A stretch of 64,000 nucleotides of DNA from Shinella zoogloeoides (GTDB lineage Bacteria > Pseudomonadota > Alphaproteobacteria > Rhizobiales > Rhizobiaceae). Under the pieces are notes generated by a model. That model worked only from the letters and a program-made list of their open reading frames with translations, did no database searches and was not told the DNA's origin. Shown here in pieces: positions 23,463 to 30,767 of the stretch. The stretch's first letter is position 1. Each line of letters opens with the position of its first letter. Made by a program: the position numbers and the translations under genes. Location: NCBI RefSeq assembly GCF_003574625.1, contig NZ_QNUJ01000001.1, forward strand, positions 62,001-126,000, read 5' to 3'.

Positions 23463-26114
23463 ATGGATGATACGCAGCGCCTTGTCGTCAGCCTCGAAGC
23501 CCGCATGACGAAGTATGAGCGGGATATGGCCCGCGCCCGCAACGCGACGAACGACAACTTCAAGAAGATGGAAGGTCGCGCCCAGCAGTCGGCGCGCAAC
23601 ATGGAACGGACGATGGGCCGGGCGTCCGCGTCCATCGGCGAAAAGCTCCAGGGCATGTTCGCCCCGCTCATGAGGGGCGGCGCGGTTGTCGCTGGCGTCG
23701 GTGGCGCTGCTATCGCCCTCAAGGAAATCGCCAACAGCATCGCCGAAGTAGACCGCGAGGCCCGCAAGGCTGGCGTCACGTCGAAGGCTTGGCAGCAGTG
23801 GACCTATGTTGCGACCGCAACCGGCATGAGCATCGACGGCGTGACCGACGCCCTCAAGGAATTGAATATTCGCGGCAAGGAATTCGCATTGACCGGGAAG
23901 GGGAGCGCCGAAGCCGCGTTTCAGCGCCTCGGCTATTCCGCAACCGACGTTGCGCAGAAGTTGCAGGACCCTAGCCGTTTCATGGATGAAATCATCGGCA
24001 AGCTTAAGAAGCTGGATATGGCACAGCAGACCTTGGAGCTTGACGAAATCTTCGGCGGAACCGGTGCGGAACAGATGGCGAAGGTTCTCGGCCTGTCCGT
24101 CGCGGAAATCCAGAAGATGCGCAGCGAGGCCGCGACGTTTTCCGACGAGCAGGTTGAAGCCGCGAAGCGGATCGATCGCGAGTTCTCGACCATGTGGCGC
24201 AACTTCACGGTCTACGCCAAGCAGGCCGCGATTGAAGGCGTCAACGTCGCTTCGAAGGTGATCGACTTCATAAACAACCCGGGCGATCCGGGCGGGAGGA
24301 AGTATAAGGCTCTCATCGACCGCTACAACTCGCCGGAAGAGCAGTTGAAGCGGTTGCAGAAGCAGCGCGCCGGTATTGTCGCAGCCATTGAGCGCGAGAA
24401 GGCGAACACCGGCAACTTCTTGCAGCAGCAGGAGCTTCGCCAGCTTAATGCCGCCCTGTCTGCCGTGGACGACCAGATTCATGAGGTCACGGGCGGCAGC
24501 GACGAGTTTAAGCAGGCGCTCAAGGAACTGTCCGCAGCGAGCAACAGCTTGTCCGGCGCGTTCGGTGGCAACGTCACGGCGGCGGCCAACTTCAAGACGG
24601 CCCTTGTCGAACTCAAGAACCTCGTGCCGGAGTTGAAGGCCGAACTTGACACCCTCGCCACGACGGACGGCATCGACGCGGCCTACAATAAGGCCGTGCA
24701 GAACGCCCGCACCATGGGCGAGGTTATGAACGCCACGGACCTTGCGAACCGCGCCAAGAGCATCGCCCGTTTCGGCAAGCACGACAACATTCTCGACCTC
24801 ATCGCCAGCGTCGAAAGCGGCGGGGACTACAATGCGACCCTCGACAATGGCCGGTGGACGGGCGGCGCGCAGAACCTCACCGGCATGACCTTGAATCAGG
24901 TCCGCGACTTACAGCGCCGTATGCTCGCCGATCCGGCGAACCGCGCCCTCTACGGCGACGGAAAGGGTTCGTCCGCGCTTGGCCGCTACCAGATCACCGG
25001 CCGGACGCTTGAAGGCTTGATGAAGGAGCTTGGCCTTTCCGGTGATCGTCTGTTCGATCAGGACACCCAGGACGAACTTGCCCGCGCCCTTCTTCGCCGT
25101 CGCGGCAATGATCCGGCAGAGCTTCGCAACGAGTGGGAAGGTTTGCGTCGTGTAGACGACGGCACCATTCGCAACGCTTACAACGGCACGCCCACCGCAG
25201 CCCAGCCGCTTGCGCCGACCGATAGCGAACGCGAGCGCACCGAACTCATCCGGCAGCAGGACGCGGCCCGTAAGAGCTTGAACCAGAGTGTCGAGGAAGG
25301 TCTTGCGCTCGCCCGTTTCGAACAGTCGATTTCCGGCATGTCTGCACAGCAGCAGCGTGTCGAGCTTGCCGTCTATCAGGCGCAGCAGGAGGCCAAGCGC
25401 GCGGGCATCACCTTGTCCGATCAGGAGCTTGCCAAGATCCGCGAGAAGATCACCCTCACCCAGCAGCTTGACGCGACGAACCAGCAGGTCGCCACGTCGT
25501 CGGACGGACTGCGCAACGCCCAGCAGTATTTTGCGGAAAGCTTCACGTCGTCCCTGTCGGGTCTTCTCACCGGGACGCAGGACTTGAACGGCGCGGTGCG
25601 CAACCTCATCAACAGCTTGATCGATGCCGCGTTGCAGGCCGCGCTTCTCGGCAAGGGTCCGCTCGGGGGGCTGGGTGGCGTCGGCGGTGGCCTCTTCGGT
25701 TTGCTCTTCGGCTTTAGCGAGGGCGGTTATACCGGCGACGGCGGGAAGTATCAGGCCGCAGGCGTCGTGCATCGTGGCGAATACGTGCTTTCGAAGGAGG
25801 CGACCCGGCGCGCGGGCGTGGCAAACCTCGACGCGCTGCATTCGTCGCTCAAGGGATACGCGGCAGGCGGTTACGTCGGCGGCGCGCCCGCGATCCGCAA
25901 GCCCGACCTCAAGGCCGCAAACAGCAACGCGACGAACGTCGTCACCATCTCGCCCGCGATCACCATCAACGCCAACGGTGGCGAGCCGGCACAGAACGCA
26001 GACCTCGCCGCGAAGGTAGGGAAGCAGGTCGAACAGCAGATGCGTGGCCTTGTGGCTGACGAGCTTCGCCGTCAGACGAAGGTAGGCAACTACATGAACC
26101 AGAGGGGCCGTTAG
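23463..26114 (+). CDS. Tail tape-measure protein with internal lysozyme-like domain
   Basis: An 883-residue protein. The N-terminal about 110 residues are the usual RLVVSLEARMTKYERDMARA coil, then a hydrophobic stretch and long coiled coils. Residues about 435-580 form a muramidase-like domain: LIASVESGGDYN with candidate catalytic Glu near 451, SSALGRYQITGRTLEGLM and DQDTQDELARALLRRRG. The C terminus has FSEGGYTGDGGKY and VVHRGEYVLSKEATRRAG, typical of tape-measure proteins. It sets tail length and may cut peptidoglycan at entry. It is the last structural gene; nothing resembling tail tube, baseplate or fibres follows. The ATG at 23463 is chosen; one at 23433 overlaps terminase. Confidence 0.9.
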   Translation: MDDTQRLVVSLEARMTKYERDMARARNATNDNFKKMEGRAQQSARNMERTMGRASASIGEKLQGMFAPLMRGGAVVAGVGGAAIALKEIANSIAEVDREARKAGVTSKAWQQWTYVATATGMSIDGVTDALKELNIRGKEFALTGKGSAEAAFQRLGYSATDVAQKLQDPSRFMDEIIGKLKKLDMAQQTLELDEIFGGTGAEQMAKVLGLSVAEIQKMRSEAATFSDEQVEAAKRIDREFSTMWRNFTVYAKQAAIEGVNVASKVIDFINNPGDPGGRKYKALIDRYNSPEEQLKRLQKQRAGIVAAIEREKANTGNFLQQQELRQLNAALSAVDDQIHEVTGGSDEFKQALKELSAASNSLSGAFGGNVTAAANFKTALVELKNLVPELKAELDTLATTDGIDAAYNKAVQNARTMGEVMNATDLANRAKSIARFGKHDNILDLIASVESGGDYNATLDNGRWTGGAQNLTGMTLNQVRDLQRRMLADPANRALYGDGKGSSALGRYQITGRTLEGLMKELGLSGDRLFDQDTQDELARALLRRRGNDPAELRNEWEGLRRVDDGTIRNAYNGTPTAAQPLAPTDSERERTELIRQQDAARKSLNQSVEEGLALARFEQSISGMSAQQQRVELAVYQAQQEAKRAGITLSDQELAKIREKITLTQQLDATNQQVATSSDGLRNAQQYFAESFTSSLSGLLTGTQDLNGAVRNLINSLIDAALQAALLGKGPLGGLGGVGGGLFGLLFGFSEGGYTGDGGKYQAAGVVHRGEYVLSKEATRRAGVANLDALHSSLKGYAAGGYVGGAPAIRKPDLKAANSNATNVVTISPAITINANGGEPAQNADLAAKVGKQVEQQMRGLVADELRRQTKVGNYMNQRGR

Positions 26115-26362
26115 TCATGGACTTCAAGCAGCCCCTCGCGTTCTTCGTGCCAGTCCCTCACCTTCTCGCATAGCAAGCCTAAGAACGCCTCGAAAAACAG
26201 GTGCTCGGTCTCACCGTTCGGAGTGAAGGCGTAGAACACGTCATCAATGACATGCCATGTGCCGATGATCTCGCCATCGGCAATGTAGATTACGTCACCG
26301 CTTTCGCATTCGCGCTCTGTCATGCCGTCCAGATACAGCTTCCAATGCTTGGGAATTTCCAT
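26111..26362 (-). CDS. Small acidic protein of unknown function
   Basis: An 83-residue acidic protein, MEIPKHWKLYLDGMTERECE onward, with VIYIADGEIIGTWHVID suggesting a small beta-rich fold. No family was recognised. GGAG precedes the ATG. It is convergent with the tape-measure gene and overlaps its stop by 4 nt, and it marks the switch from the structural operon to the right arm of the element. Confidence 0.65.
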   Translation of the reverse strand: MEIPKHWKLYLDGMTERECESGDVIYIADGEIIGTWHVIDDVFYAFTPNGETEHLFFEAFLGLLCEKVRDWHEEREGLLEVHD

Positions 26363-26764
26363 GTCGTCTCCGCGTCTTCGATTGCTAATGGACGGAGGGT
26401 GCGACGCAGGCGGTTAGCCGTAAAGACCCCGGCAGGGCAAAATTCGAGCCGCTGTCACTAAATGCATATATGCAAGGCGCTCACTATCCGCGTGACATGT
26501 TGCGCCGATGCAACGGTTTCGACCGGCGCTGTTTGACTCATAGCGAGTCACTGGCGCGTTTCGTGGCCTTGGACGCCTCATCACCCGTCCGGCACCCTGA
26601 AAGCCTCTCAGTGATTCGCTACGGCGGAAACGCGGAACGTCCCGTGTCCGATCCGAGACTTGTTCCGCGCCGGGGAGCGAAGCGACCGGCCGGGGCCATC
26701 TCATTTCGGTATGGGTATCTTCTTGACCAGACGCGGTAACGACTAGCCGGAACCTTGTTTCTCC
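26363..26764. other. Non-coding spacer right of the structural operon
   Basis: About 400 bases with no supported gene. It contains the palindrome TGCATATATGCA near 26463 and several short GC-rich hairpins. Short open frames here have neither ribosome sites nor protein-like composition. It leads into the repeat cluster that begins at 26765. Confidence 0.45.
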
Positions 26765-26956
26765 AAGCGTGACAGGTTTCCGCGTTCCACTAATTCTATA
26801 ATTACTAATAGATTATATAACTATTATATATTTACGAACGGAGGATTTTGTCACGCTTAGGAAAGGCACCCGGAACGCCTCTCTTTGTCACGCTTCCGGG
26901 AGTTAGAACGCTGCACCCCGTCACGCTAAGCTAGAACGGTGCATTTCGTCACGCTT
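26765..26956. repeat. Five bipartite 23-bp iterons flanking an AT-rich core
   Basis: Each unit reads GAACG, nine variable bases, then GTCACGCTT (one ends in A). Four direct copies lie at 26836-26858, 26873-26895, 26906-26928 and 26934-26956; one inverted copy lies at 26765-26787. Between the inverted copy and the direct copies, 26788-26835 is strongly AT-rich (for example ATTATATAACTATTATATAT). Iterons beside an AT-rich stretch are typical of replication origins, but could also be operators for the adjacent promoter, or packaging sites. The fixed 9-nt gap points to one protein touching both half-sites. Confidence 0.85.
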
Positions 26957-26961
26957 CAAGA

Positions 26962-27005
26962 TTTTTTGGACTTTCGACGCGGTTGCTCCAGCATACCGCT
27001 ATAAG
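26962..27005 (+). promoter_or_regulatory. Promoter-like module, copy A
   Basis: A T6 run, GACTTTC, GACGCG, GCTC, CAT and CGCTATAA occur in fixed order. The same module recurs at 27,585-27,629 with about 80 percent identity although the surrounding sequence differs. TATAA serves as a -10; there is no consensus -35, so an activator or phage-specific factor is likely. It begins 6 nt after the last iteron and precedes the 180-residue ORF. Confidence 0.6.
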
Positions 27006-27040
27006 TTCCCATGCGCCGCACGTAACGGAGACACCACGGC

Positions 27041-27583
27041 ATGGGACGGATGAATTTAAGCGGCTGGACGCCGGAGGCGATTGCGGCTCGCAAGCAGCAA
27101 CAGGCCAATGACAGGCAGAAGCGAAAACGCGCCAAGGAAAAGGAAGAACGCGACATGGCGAAGAAGAAGGAAGTGCTCACCGAAAGCTCGCCGGAGGTTG
27201 TGGAATTCGTTGATGACCTTCGCGGGTTGAAATTCGTTGGCATGATTGAACTGATCGCGGCATGGGAACGCCGCTACAAGCAGCCCTTTCCAATCGGCAG
27301 TTCTGTTGTCGCCATCCCCGGCGAAACTCATGCCGAATATCATGAGCGTTTCGAGCACCATCGGCAGATGGCCTTAGCGAAGTTCTATTCGCAGGACTTC
27401 TATGCCCGGCAGAAGGCCAAGGAGCGGAAGAAGGCCTTCGACACCAAGGAAGCGATGGAAGCCAAGCGGGCGGGTATCTCTGTCTTCGAACTTCAAAAGC
27501 GCCGCAAGATCGCCGCAGCCGCAGCGGCAGAGGCGAAGAAGGCCCGGCAGGTCCAGCGGCTCGCCGACAAGATCGCGGCCTAA
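27041..27583 (+). CDS. Hypothetical highly charged protein
   Basis: A 180-residue Lys/Arg/Glu-rich protein. Residues 10-45 and 120-180 are predicted coiled-coil or single helices (KQQQANDRQKRKRAKEKEER; RRKIAAAAAAEAKKARQVQR). A short ordered centre, about 50-115, contains LRGLKFVGMIELIAAWERRY. The function is unknown. It is the first gene downstream of the iterons and of promoter module A, so it is the best positional candidate for a replication or copy-control protein, though no motif supports this. Confidence 0.6.
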   Translation: MGRMNLSGWTPEAIAARKQQQANDRQKRKRAKEKEERDMAKKKEVLTESSPEVVEFVDDLRGLKFVGMIELIAAWERRYKQPFPIGSSVVAIPGETHAEYHERFEHHRQMALAKFYSQDFYARQKAKERKKAFDTKEAMEAKRAGISVFELQKRRKIAAAAAAEAKKARQVQRLADKIAA

Positions 27584-27584
27584 C

Positions 27585-27629
27585 TTTTTTAGACTTTCTG
27601 ACGCGCTCGCTCGGCCATCTCGCTATAAC
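27585..27629 (+). promoter_or_regulatory. Promoter-like module, copy B
   Basis: Second copy of the module at 26,962-27,005, with the same T6, GACTTTC, GACGCG, GCTC, CAT and CGCTATAA blocks in register apart from one inserted base. It starts just after the stop of the 180-residue ORF and would drive the short terminated transcript described next. Confidence 0.6.
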
Positions 27630-27670
27630 TCGATTATCACCGGGCGGACTCACCAGTTGGTTGGAGATAA

Positions 27671-27748
27671 ATGAGAACGCCGGTCGCAGCGGCTTCCAGT
27701 CTTTTGCGGCTGGCAAGAATAGCCCCTCACGGTTTGCGCAAACCGTGA
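27671..27748 (+). CDS. 25-residue leader-peptide-like ORF overlapping a terminator
   Basis: TTGGAGATAAATG gives a good ribosome site. The peptide is short, Ala/Leu/Arg-rich and ends ARIAPHGLRKP. Its last nine codons and stop lie inside the terminator hairpin at 27,721-27,754, so a translating ribosome would melt the stem. There is no run of one amino acid as in classical biosynthetic attenuators. It may be a chance ORF within a small RNA. Confidence 0.4.
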   Translation: MRTPVAAASSLLRLARIAPHGLRKP

Positions 27749-27759
27749 GGGGCTTTTTC
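27721..27759 (+). terminator. Strong intrinsic terminator
   Basis: A perfect inverted repeat (AGCCCCTCACGGTTTG and its complement) closes on a GC-rich tip and is followed by TTTTT. It is the strongest terminator in the element. Confidence 0.88.
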
Positions 27760-27777
27760 GAGCCTGCGAAGACGAGC

Positions 27778-27795
27778 TAAGTAAGCGCTTACTTA
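27778..27795. promoter_or_regulatory. 18-bp perfect palindrome, candidate operator
   Basis: TAAGTAAGCGCTTACTTA is fully self-complementary. It lies in an AT-rich stretch about 100 nt upstream of the 65-residue ORF at 27894, suitable for a dimeric repressor. No cognate regulator is identified. Confidence 0.5.
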
Positions 27796-27893
27796 TTGTT
27801 TTTATTGATAAAACTTCAATACACCCTCTTGCCAAATCACGCCGCATGAATCACATGTGCCTCGCCTAATCACGGGCCGGGGACATAATCGAA

Positions 27894-28091
27894 ATGCAGC
27901 CTGCCGTTTACTTCCATACCGACGCCTACCTTCACGCCATCGATACCGTCGAGAACGTCGCCCGGTCCTTCGACCCGGCCGAACCCGCCGACCTTCGCAC
28001 GCGCATTATGGAAGCCCTCGGCGATCTCGGCATTTGGCCAATGGAGATTTTCAACGGGCAGGATGAGGGCGAGGTAATCGTGGCCGTGTAA
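27894..28091 (+). CDS. Small acidic hypothetical protein
   Basis: A 65-residue acidic protein, MQPAVYFHTDAYLHAIDTVE onward, with DPAEPADLRTRIMEALGDLG and a C-terminal GEVIVAV strand. It resembles no known family to me. A weak GGGGA ribosome site precedes it. Small acidic proteins are common among phage and satellite anti-host or regulatory factors, but nothing specific can be said. Confidence 0.5.
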   Translation: MQPAVYFHTDAYLHAIDTVENVARSFDPAEPADLRTRIMEALGDLGIWPMEIFNGQDEGEVIVAV

Positions 28092-28108
28092 AAAAATGAA
28101 ACACCCTG

Positions 28109-28148
28109 TTGACAATTGTGAATGTGAATTCTATTTTCACATTCACAA
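28109..28148 (+). promoter_or_regulatory. Sigma-70 promoter overlaid by a perfect 13-bp inverted repeat operator
   Basis: TTGACA (28109-28114), 17 nt, TATTTT (28132-28137) is a near-consensus promoter. Arms TTGTGAATGTGAA (28116-28128) and TTCACATTCACAA (28136-28148) form a perfect inverted repeat with a 7-nt centre that covers the spacer, the -10 and the start region. Each arm contains TGTGAA twice in tandem. A bound dimer or tetramer would block RNA polymerase, so this is probably a tightly repressed promoter. Confidence 0.75.
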
Positions 28149-28161
28149 CAGGAGTTCACTG

Positions 28162-28695
28162 ATGGCAAAGACGGCACTAGAGCGCAAACGCGAACAGCTT
28201 AACCGTGAGGCGTCACGTCTCCGATTATTGACGGAAAGCACTTATCCCTTCCTCAAGCTGCCATTCTTTCAGTGGTTGGACGAAAACAGCGGGCAAGAAT
28301 GGGATAATGGCGACCTTCACAAAGACGCCTCGCGGATCATCTTCCCGGCCTTTGAAGACGATAGCGGTCCACGCTCCGTGGACGGGGAAGTCGAACGGAT
28401 CGGTAAGGATGACCCGGAAGCGGACCCCTACGCCGGTTATGCTGGCTCTATCGGGCGGGCGGAACGTCTTGTTGACGATCTACTTGCCCTCGCCAGCATC
28501 TACGCCAACACGATCAACACCTACAAGAAGGAGGAACTGACCGCCCGCATCAAGGAAATCGAAGACGCTGACTTGTCCGACCCGGACACGAAGAAGAAGG
28601 CGCTCGCCGACATTGTGCGGTTGCGCAAGATGCTGGAACGGCTCGACAAGGCAAGTCGCATTAGCATTCCAGAATACAAGATCAAGGGCATCTAA
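28162..28695 (+). CDS. Hypothetical helical protein under operator control
   Basis: A 177-residue protein starting MAKTALERKREQLNREASRL, with an N-terminal coiled coil, a central acidic region (WLDENSGQEWDNGDLHKDAS) and a C-terminal coiled coil ending in IVRLRKMLERLDKASRI. No family was recognised. The ATG at 28162 follows GGAG; an upstream in-frame ATG at 28096 lies before the promoter and is rejected. It is the first gene behind the strong palindromic operator, hence likely an early or lysogeny-controlled function. Confidence 0.6.
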   Translation: MAKTALERKREQLNREASRLRLLTESTYPFLKLPFFQWLDENSGQEWDNGDLHKDASRIIFPAFEDDSGPRSVDGEVERIGKDDPEADPYAGYAGSIGRAERLVDDLLALASIYANTINTYKKEELTARIKEIEDADLSDPDTKKKALADIVRLRKMLERLDKASRISIPEYKIKGI

Positions 28696-28788
28696 CGCCC
28701 GGAAGAAGGGGAACGGCAAAGCGAAGTTTGGTCGCCGAGCTTTGCCGCCCCGCAATCTCACACAGCAATAACAGCTAAGGAAATCACC

Positions 28789-29169
28789 ATGTCTCTCGAA
28801 GATACCACGACCCAGGCACCCGCCGCAACGATCACGGAACGGGAGCTTTGGGCGATTTTCGTCGCTAATGCTTGGCAGACCACGTTTAGCATGGGTCCGA
28901 CTGTCGAGCGGTGCAAGCCCGAAGACCTTCTTCGCGATCCGGGCATCCACGGTCTTACGTCAGAACTCTCGTCCAGCCTTGCGGATGCGGTCGAAGAAGT
29001 TGATGATCCGACTAGCGAACTCGACTGCTTCATTGACGATATCGAATCATATCTCGCTAACTTGAAGCGGGTTCGCGACCATTTCGATCGCATCAAGGAT
29101 GCGTTCGTGGTTGACGATGATGGCGACGAAGTTCGCTATCGGATGCCCGTGGTTTCGGAGGCCGCGTAA
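28789..29169 (+). CDS. Hypothetical acidic protein
   Basis: A 126-residue acidic, mostly helical protein (TITERELWAIFVANAWQTTF; VDDPTSELDCFIDDIESYLA). No domain was recognised. It follows the operator-controlled gene after 93 nt that contain an 8-bp GGCAAAGC/GCTTTGCC hairpin, and it sits 1 nt before the next ORF, so the two are probably co-transcribed. Confidence 0.55.
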   Translation: MSLEDTTTQAPAATITERELWAIFVANAWQTTFSMGPTVERCKPEDLLRDPGIHGLTSELSSSLADAVEEVDDPTSELDCFIDDIESYLANLKRVRDHFDRIKDAFVVDDDGDEVRYRMPVVSEAA

Positions 29170-29170
29170 C

Positions 29171-29365
29171 ATGACGATCATCGTCCATGATAAGCCGAAG
29201 CTCACCCGTCGTCACGAACTAGAATTTGAGATTGCCGGGCTGATCGAGGAAGCGGCTACGTCCGACGAGAAGGTCAGCCCGGATGGACTCGCAAGCTCCA
29301 TCCTTGACCTTATCGAAATTGAGACGGGCGTCACGTTTGACGGCCCGCCCATGAGCGCCACGTAG
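29171..29365 (+). CDS. Small hypothetical protein
   Basis: A 64-residue acidic helical protein, MTIIVHDKPKLTRRHELEFE onward, with EIAGLIEEAATSDEKVSPDG and ILDLIEIETGVTFDGPPMSA. No family is recognised. It starts 1 nt after the previous stop. A GC-rich hairpin follows. Confidence 0.5.
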   Translation: MTIIVHDKPKLTRRHELEFEIAGLIEEAATSDEKVSPDGLASSILDLIEIETGVTFDGPPMSAT

Positions 29366-29387
29366 CACACTAGGCACGTCAACCAGT

Positions 29388-29418
29388 AGAAGCCCGCCGC
29401 GAACATCGGCGGGCTTCT
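29388..29418. terminator. Hairpin between convergent genes
   Basis: AGAAGCCCGCCG pairs with CGGCGGGCTTCT around a 7-nt loop. It separates the rightward small-gene operon from the leftward cargo gene. There is no long T-run on either side, but the 12-bp stem is perfect. Confidence 0.55.
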
Positions 29419-29427
29419 GTATGATTA

Positions 29428-30630
29428 CTACCTGCCGAAAGTCATCTTCGGTTTCCGCTTGCCAGTCCGTTCCTCGAAGTATTCCACCGGCCACTCTGTT
29501 AGCGGGAAAATCTCGTGGAAATCGTCGTGGAGATTTTGAGCGAGGATTGGCAGGGTGTTCAAAAGCTTGTGCGCGTTAACCTCCGTTTCACGAATGAGGT
29601 CGCCGGCTCGCCATGCGTCATCGCCGCTTCTCTCGACGTAACGTTCATCAGCCACTCCACCATTGTGCTCGTAGACGTGACGCCGTTCCAACATCATCTT
29701 GAGGAAGTCCGTCGTCGGGCCGTCGATGCCTCTCAGCAGATCGACCTCGAACGCTGATTTTACCTCGTTAAAGGTGGCGCTCTCGATGTCATGAAAAATG
29801 AGACGATCTAGTCGCTTCATCCTAGAGGGCTTCATAGGGATGCGCTTTTTAAGTTGGTTGATCACGTCCCTACACGATGCATCGAACGCGGACACTGCCC
29901 TGCTGACAACAGCGTCGGGCGAGATCGATTTGTCTTTGAGTCCGCTTCGAAGCTTTTGAAAGCTATCGTTCAAGCTTGCCATGTTGTTGCGGTAGCCGCA
30001 CGACGCGCAATAGCCGAATAGTCCGCGAATATCGTTAAACTCGCCGCACTTCACACACTCGAAGCGTGTTTGCTGCGTTTCCGACACATAGTAGAAGTCC
30101 GGGCGATTGCCGGTGTCTTCAGACCTAGCAATCGCGTCCATGTCGATCACGAACTCGGTCTCTGTTCCGGGTTCTAGGTCCGCCTCGATAGCTTCGTAGT
30201 AGGTCGCGATGTAGTGTTTGATGTATCTAACATGCGCCTCCGTGAGGAAATGAAAGGCTTGTGTCCTCAGTCCGCAATAGGGGCATGTGAGTGGGTATAT
30301 CGCAGGATGTGTTCCGTTGCGGTAGTAGCCGCTGCATCGTGGGCACTGGTGGCCCCATTTACCGTGAGAGTCGGACCCTAGGAACACTGCCATGCAGCCA
30401 GCCGGACAAGCTGGCTCGAAGGCTTGACCTATGCCGCCCATCCTAACGTCTGAAACGGGAAACCCTTGAGGCACCGCAGCATAGATAGCGATCATGACCA
30501 TTGGGCCGGGACTTGAGCCGCGAAACCCCGCTGCGATGCTTAGGGCGCCATTCTCATCGCATCGGACGGCAAAAGTCGCCTGTCCGCCGCAATGAGCGAT
30601 CTCGGTAAAGTCTTCGCTGTATGCTTTCAT
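29428..30630 (-). CDS. Zinc-ribbon protein with C-terminal HEPN-like domain, candidate defence or toxin protein
   Basis: A 400-residue protein. The N-terminal half has paired cysteines: C96-C99 with C116-C119, and C192-C195 with C208-C211, plus C75 and C79, so two or three zinc ribbons. The C-terminal region (about 225-370) is helical and carries ERRHVYEHNGGVADERYV at 315-332, which matches the Rx4-6H signature and flanking Asn-Gly of HEPN RNase domains (R317-x4-H322). HEPN proteins often act as RNases in abortive infection. The gene lies alone, against the main transcription direction, between the last element gene and the tRNA, a usual place for cargo. The domain call is by motif only. Confidence 0.6.
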   Translation of the reverse strand: MKAYSEDFTEIAHCGGQATFAVRCDENGALSIAAGFRGSSPGPMVMIAIYAAVPQGFPVSDVRMGGIGQAFEPACPAGCMAVFLGSDSHGKWGHQCPRCSGYYRNGTHPAIYPLTCPYCGLRTQAFHFLTEAHVRYIKHYIATYYEAIEADLEPGTETEFVIDMDAIARSEDTGNRPDFYYVSETQQTRFECVKCGEFNDIRGLFGYCASCGYRNNMASLNDSFQKLRSGLKDKSISPDAVVSRAVSAFDASCRDVINQLKKRIPMKPSRMKRLDRLIFHDIESATFNEVKSAFEVDLLRGIDGPTTDFLKMMLERRHVYEHNGGVADERYVERSGDDAWRAGDLIRETEVNAHKLLNTLPILAQNLHDDFHEIFPLTEWPVEYFEERTGKRKPKMTFGR

Positions 30631-30767
30631 TGCGATCCCCTGTTCGCAGCAACTATCTTCGATAGCTAGGCGAGTCGCAATGTCACGTCTGTATCAACTA
30701 CTAAGCTGTAACACTTAGCTTTCGCTAATGTTATTTAAGTGTTTGATTTTACTGAGAAAGATGGAGA

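Larger units (their letters stand above)
27636..27759 (+). ncRNA. Candidate small RNA or attenuated leader transcript
   Basis: Promoter module B should start transcription near 27636, and a very strong intrinsic terminator ends it near 27759, giving an RNA of about 125 nt. It contains a 25-codon ORF with a good ribosome site whose stop codon is buried in the terminator stem. This fits either a regulatory small RNA or a leader in which translation opens the terminator so that the downstream gene at 27894 is read. The start site is inferred from the -10 only. Confidence 0.5.

Noticed and set aside
26470-26739. Plus- and minus-strand frames of about 90 residues in the spacer after the tape-measure gene
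   Set aside because: No ribosome sites, and both strands give similarly random composition.
29428-30630. Cargo protein as a restriction-modification or toxin-antitoxin pair member
   Set aside because: No methylase or nuclease PD-(D/E)XK motif is visible and there is no small partner gene beside it; only the HEPN-like motif is supported.
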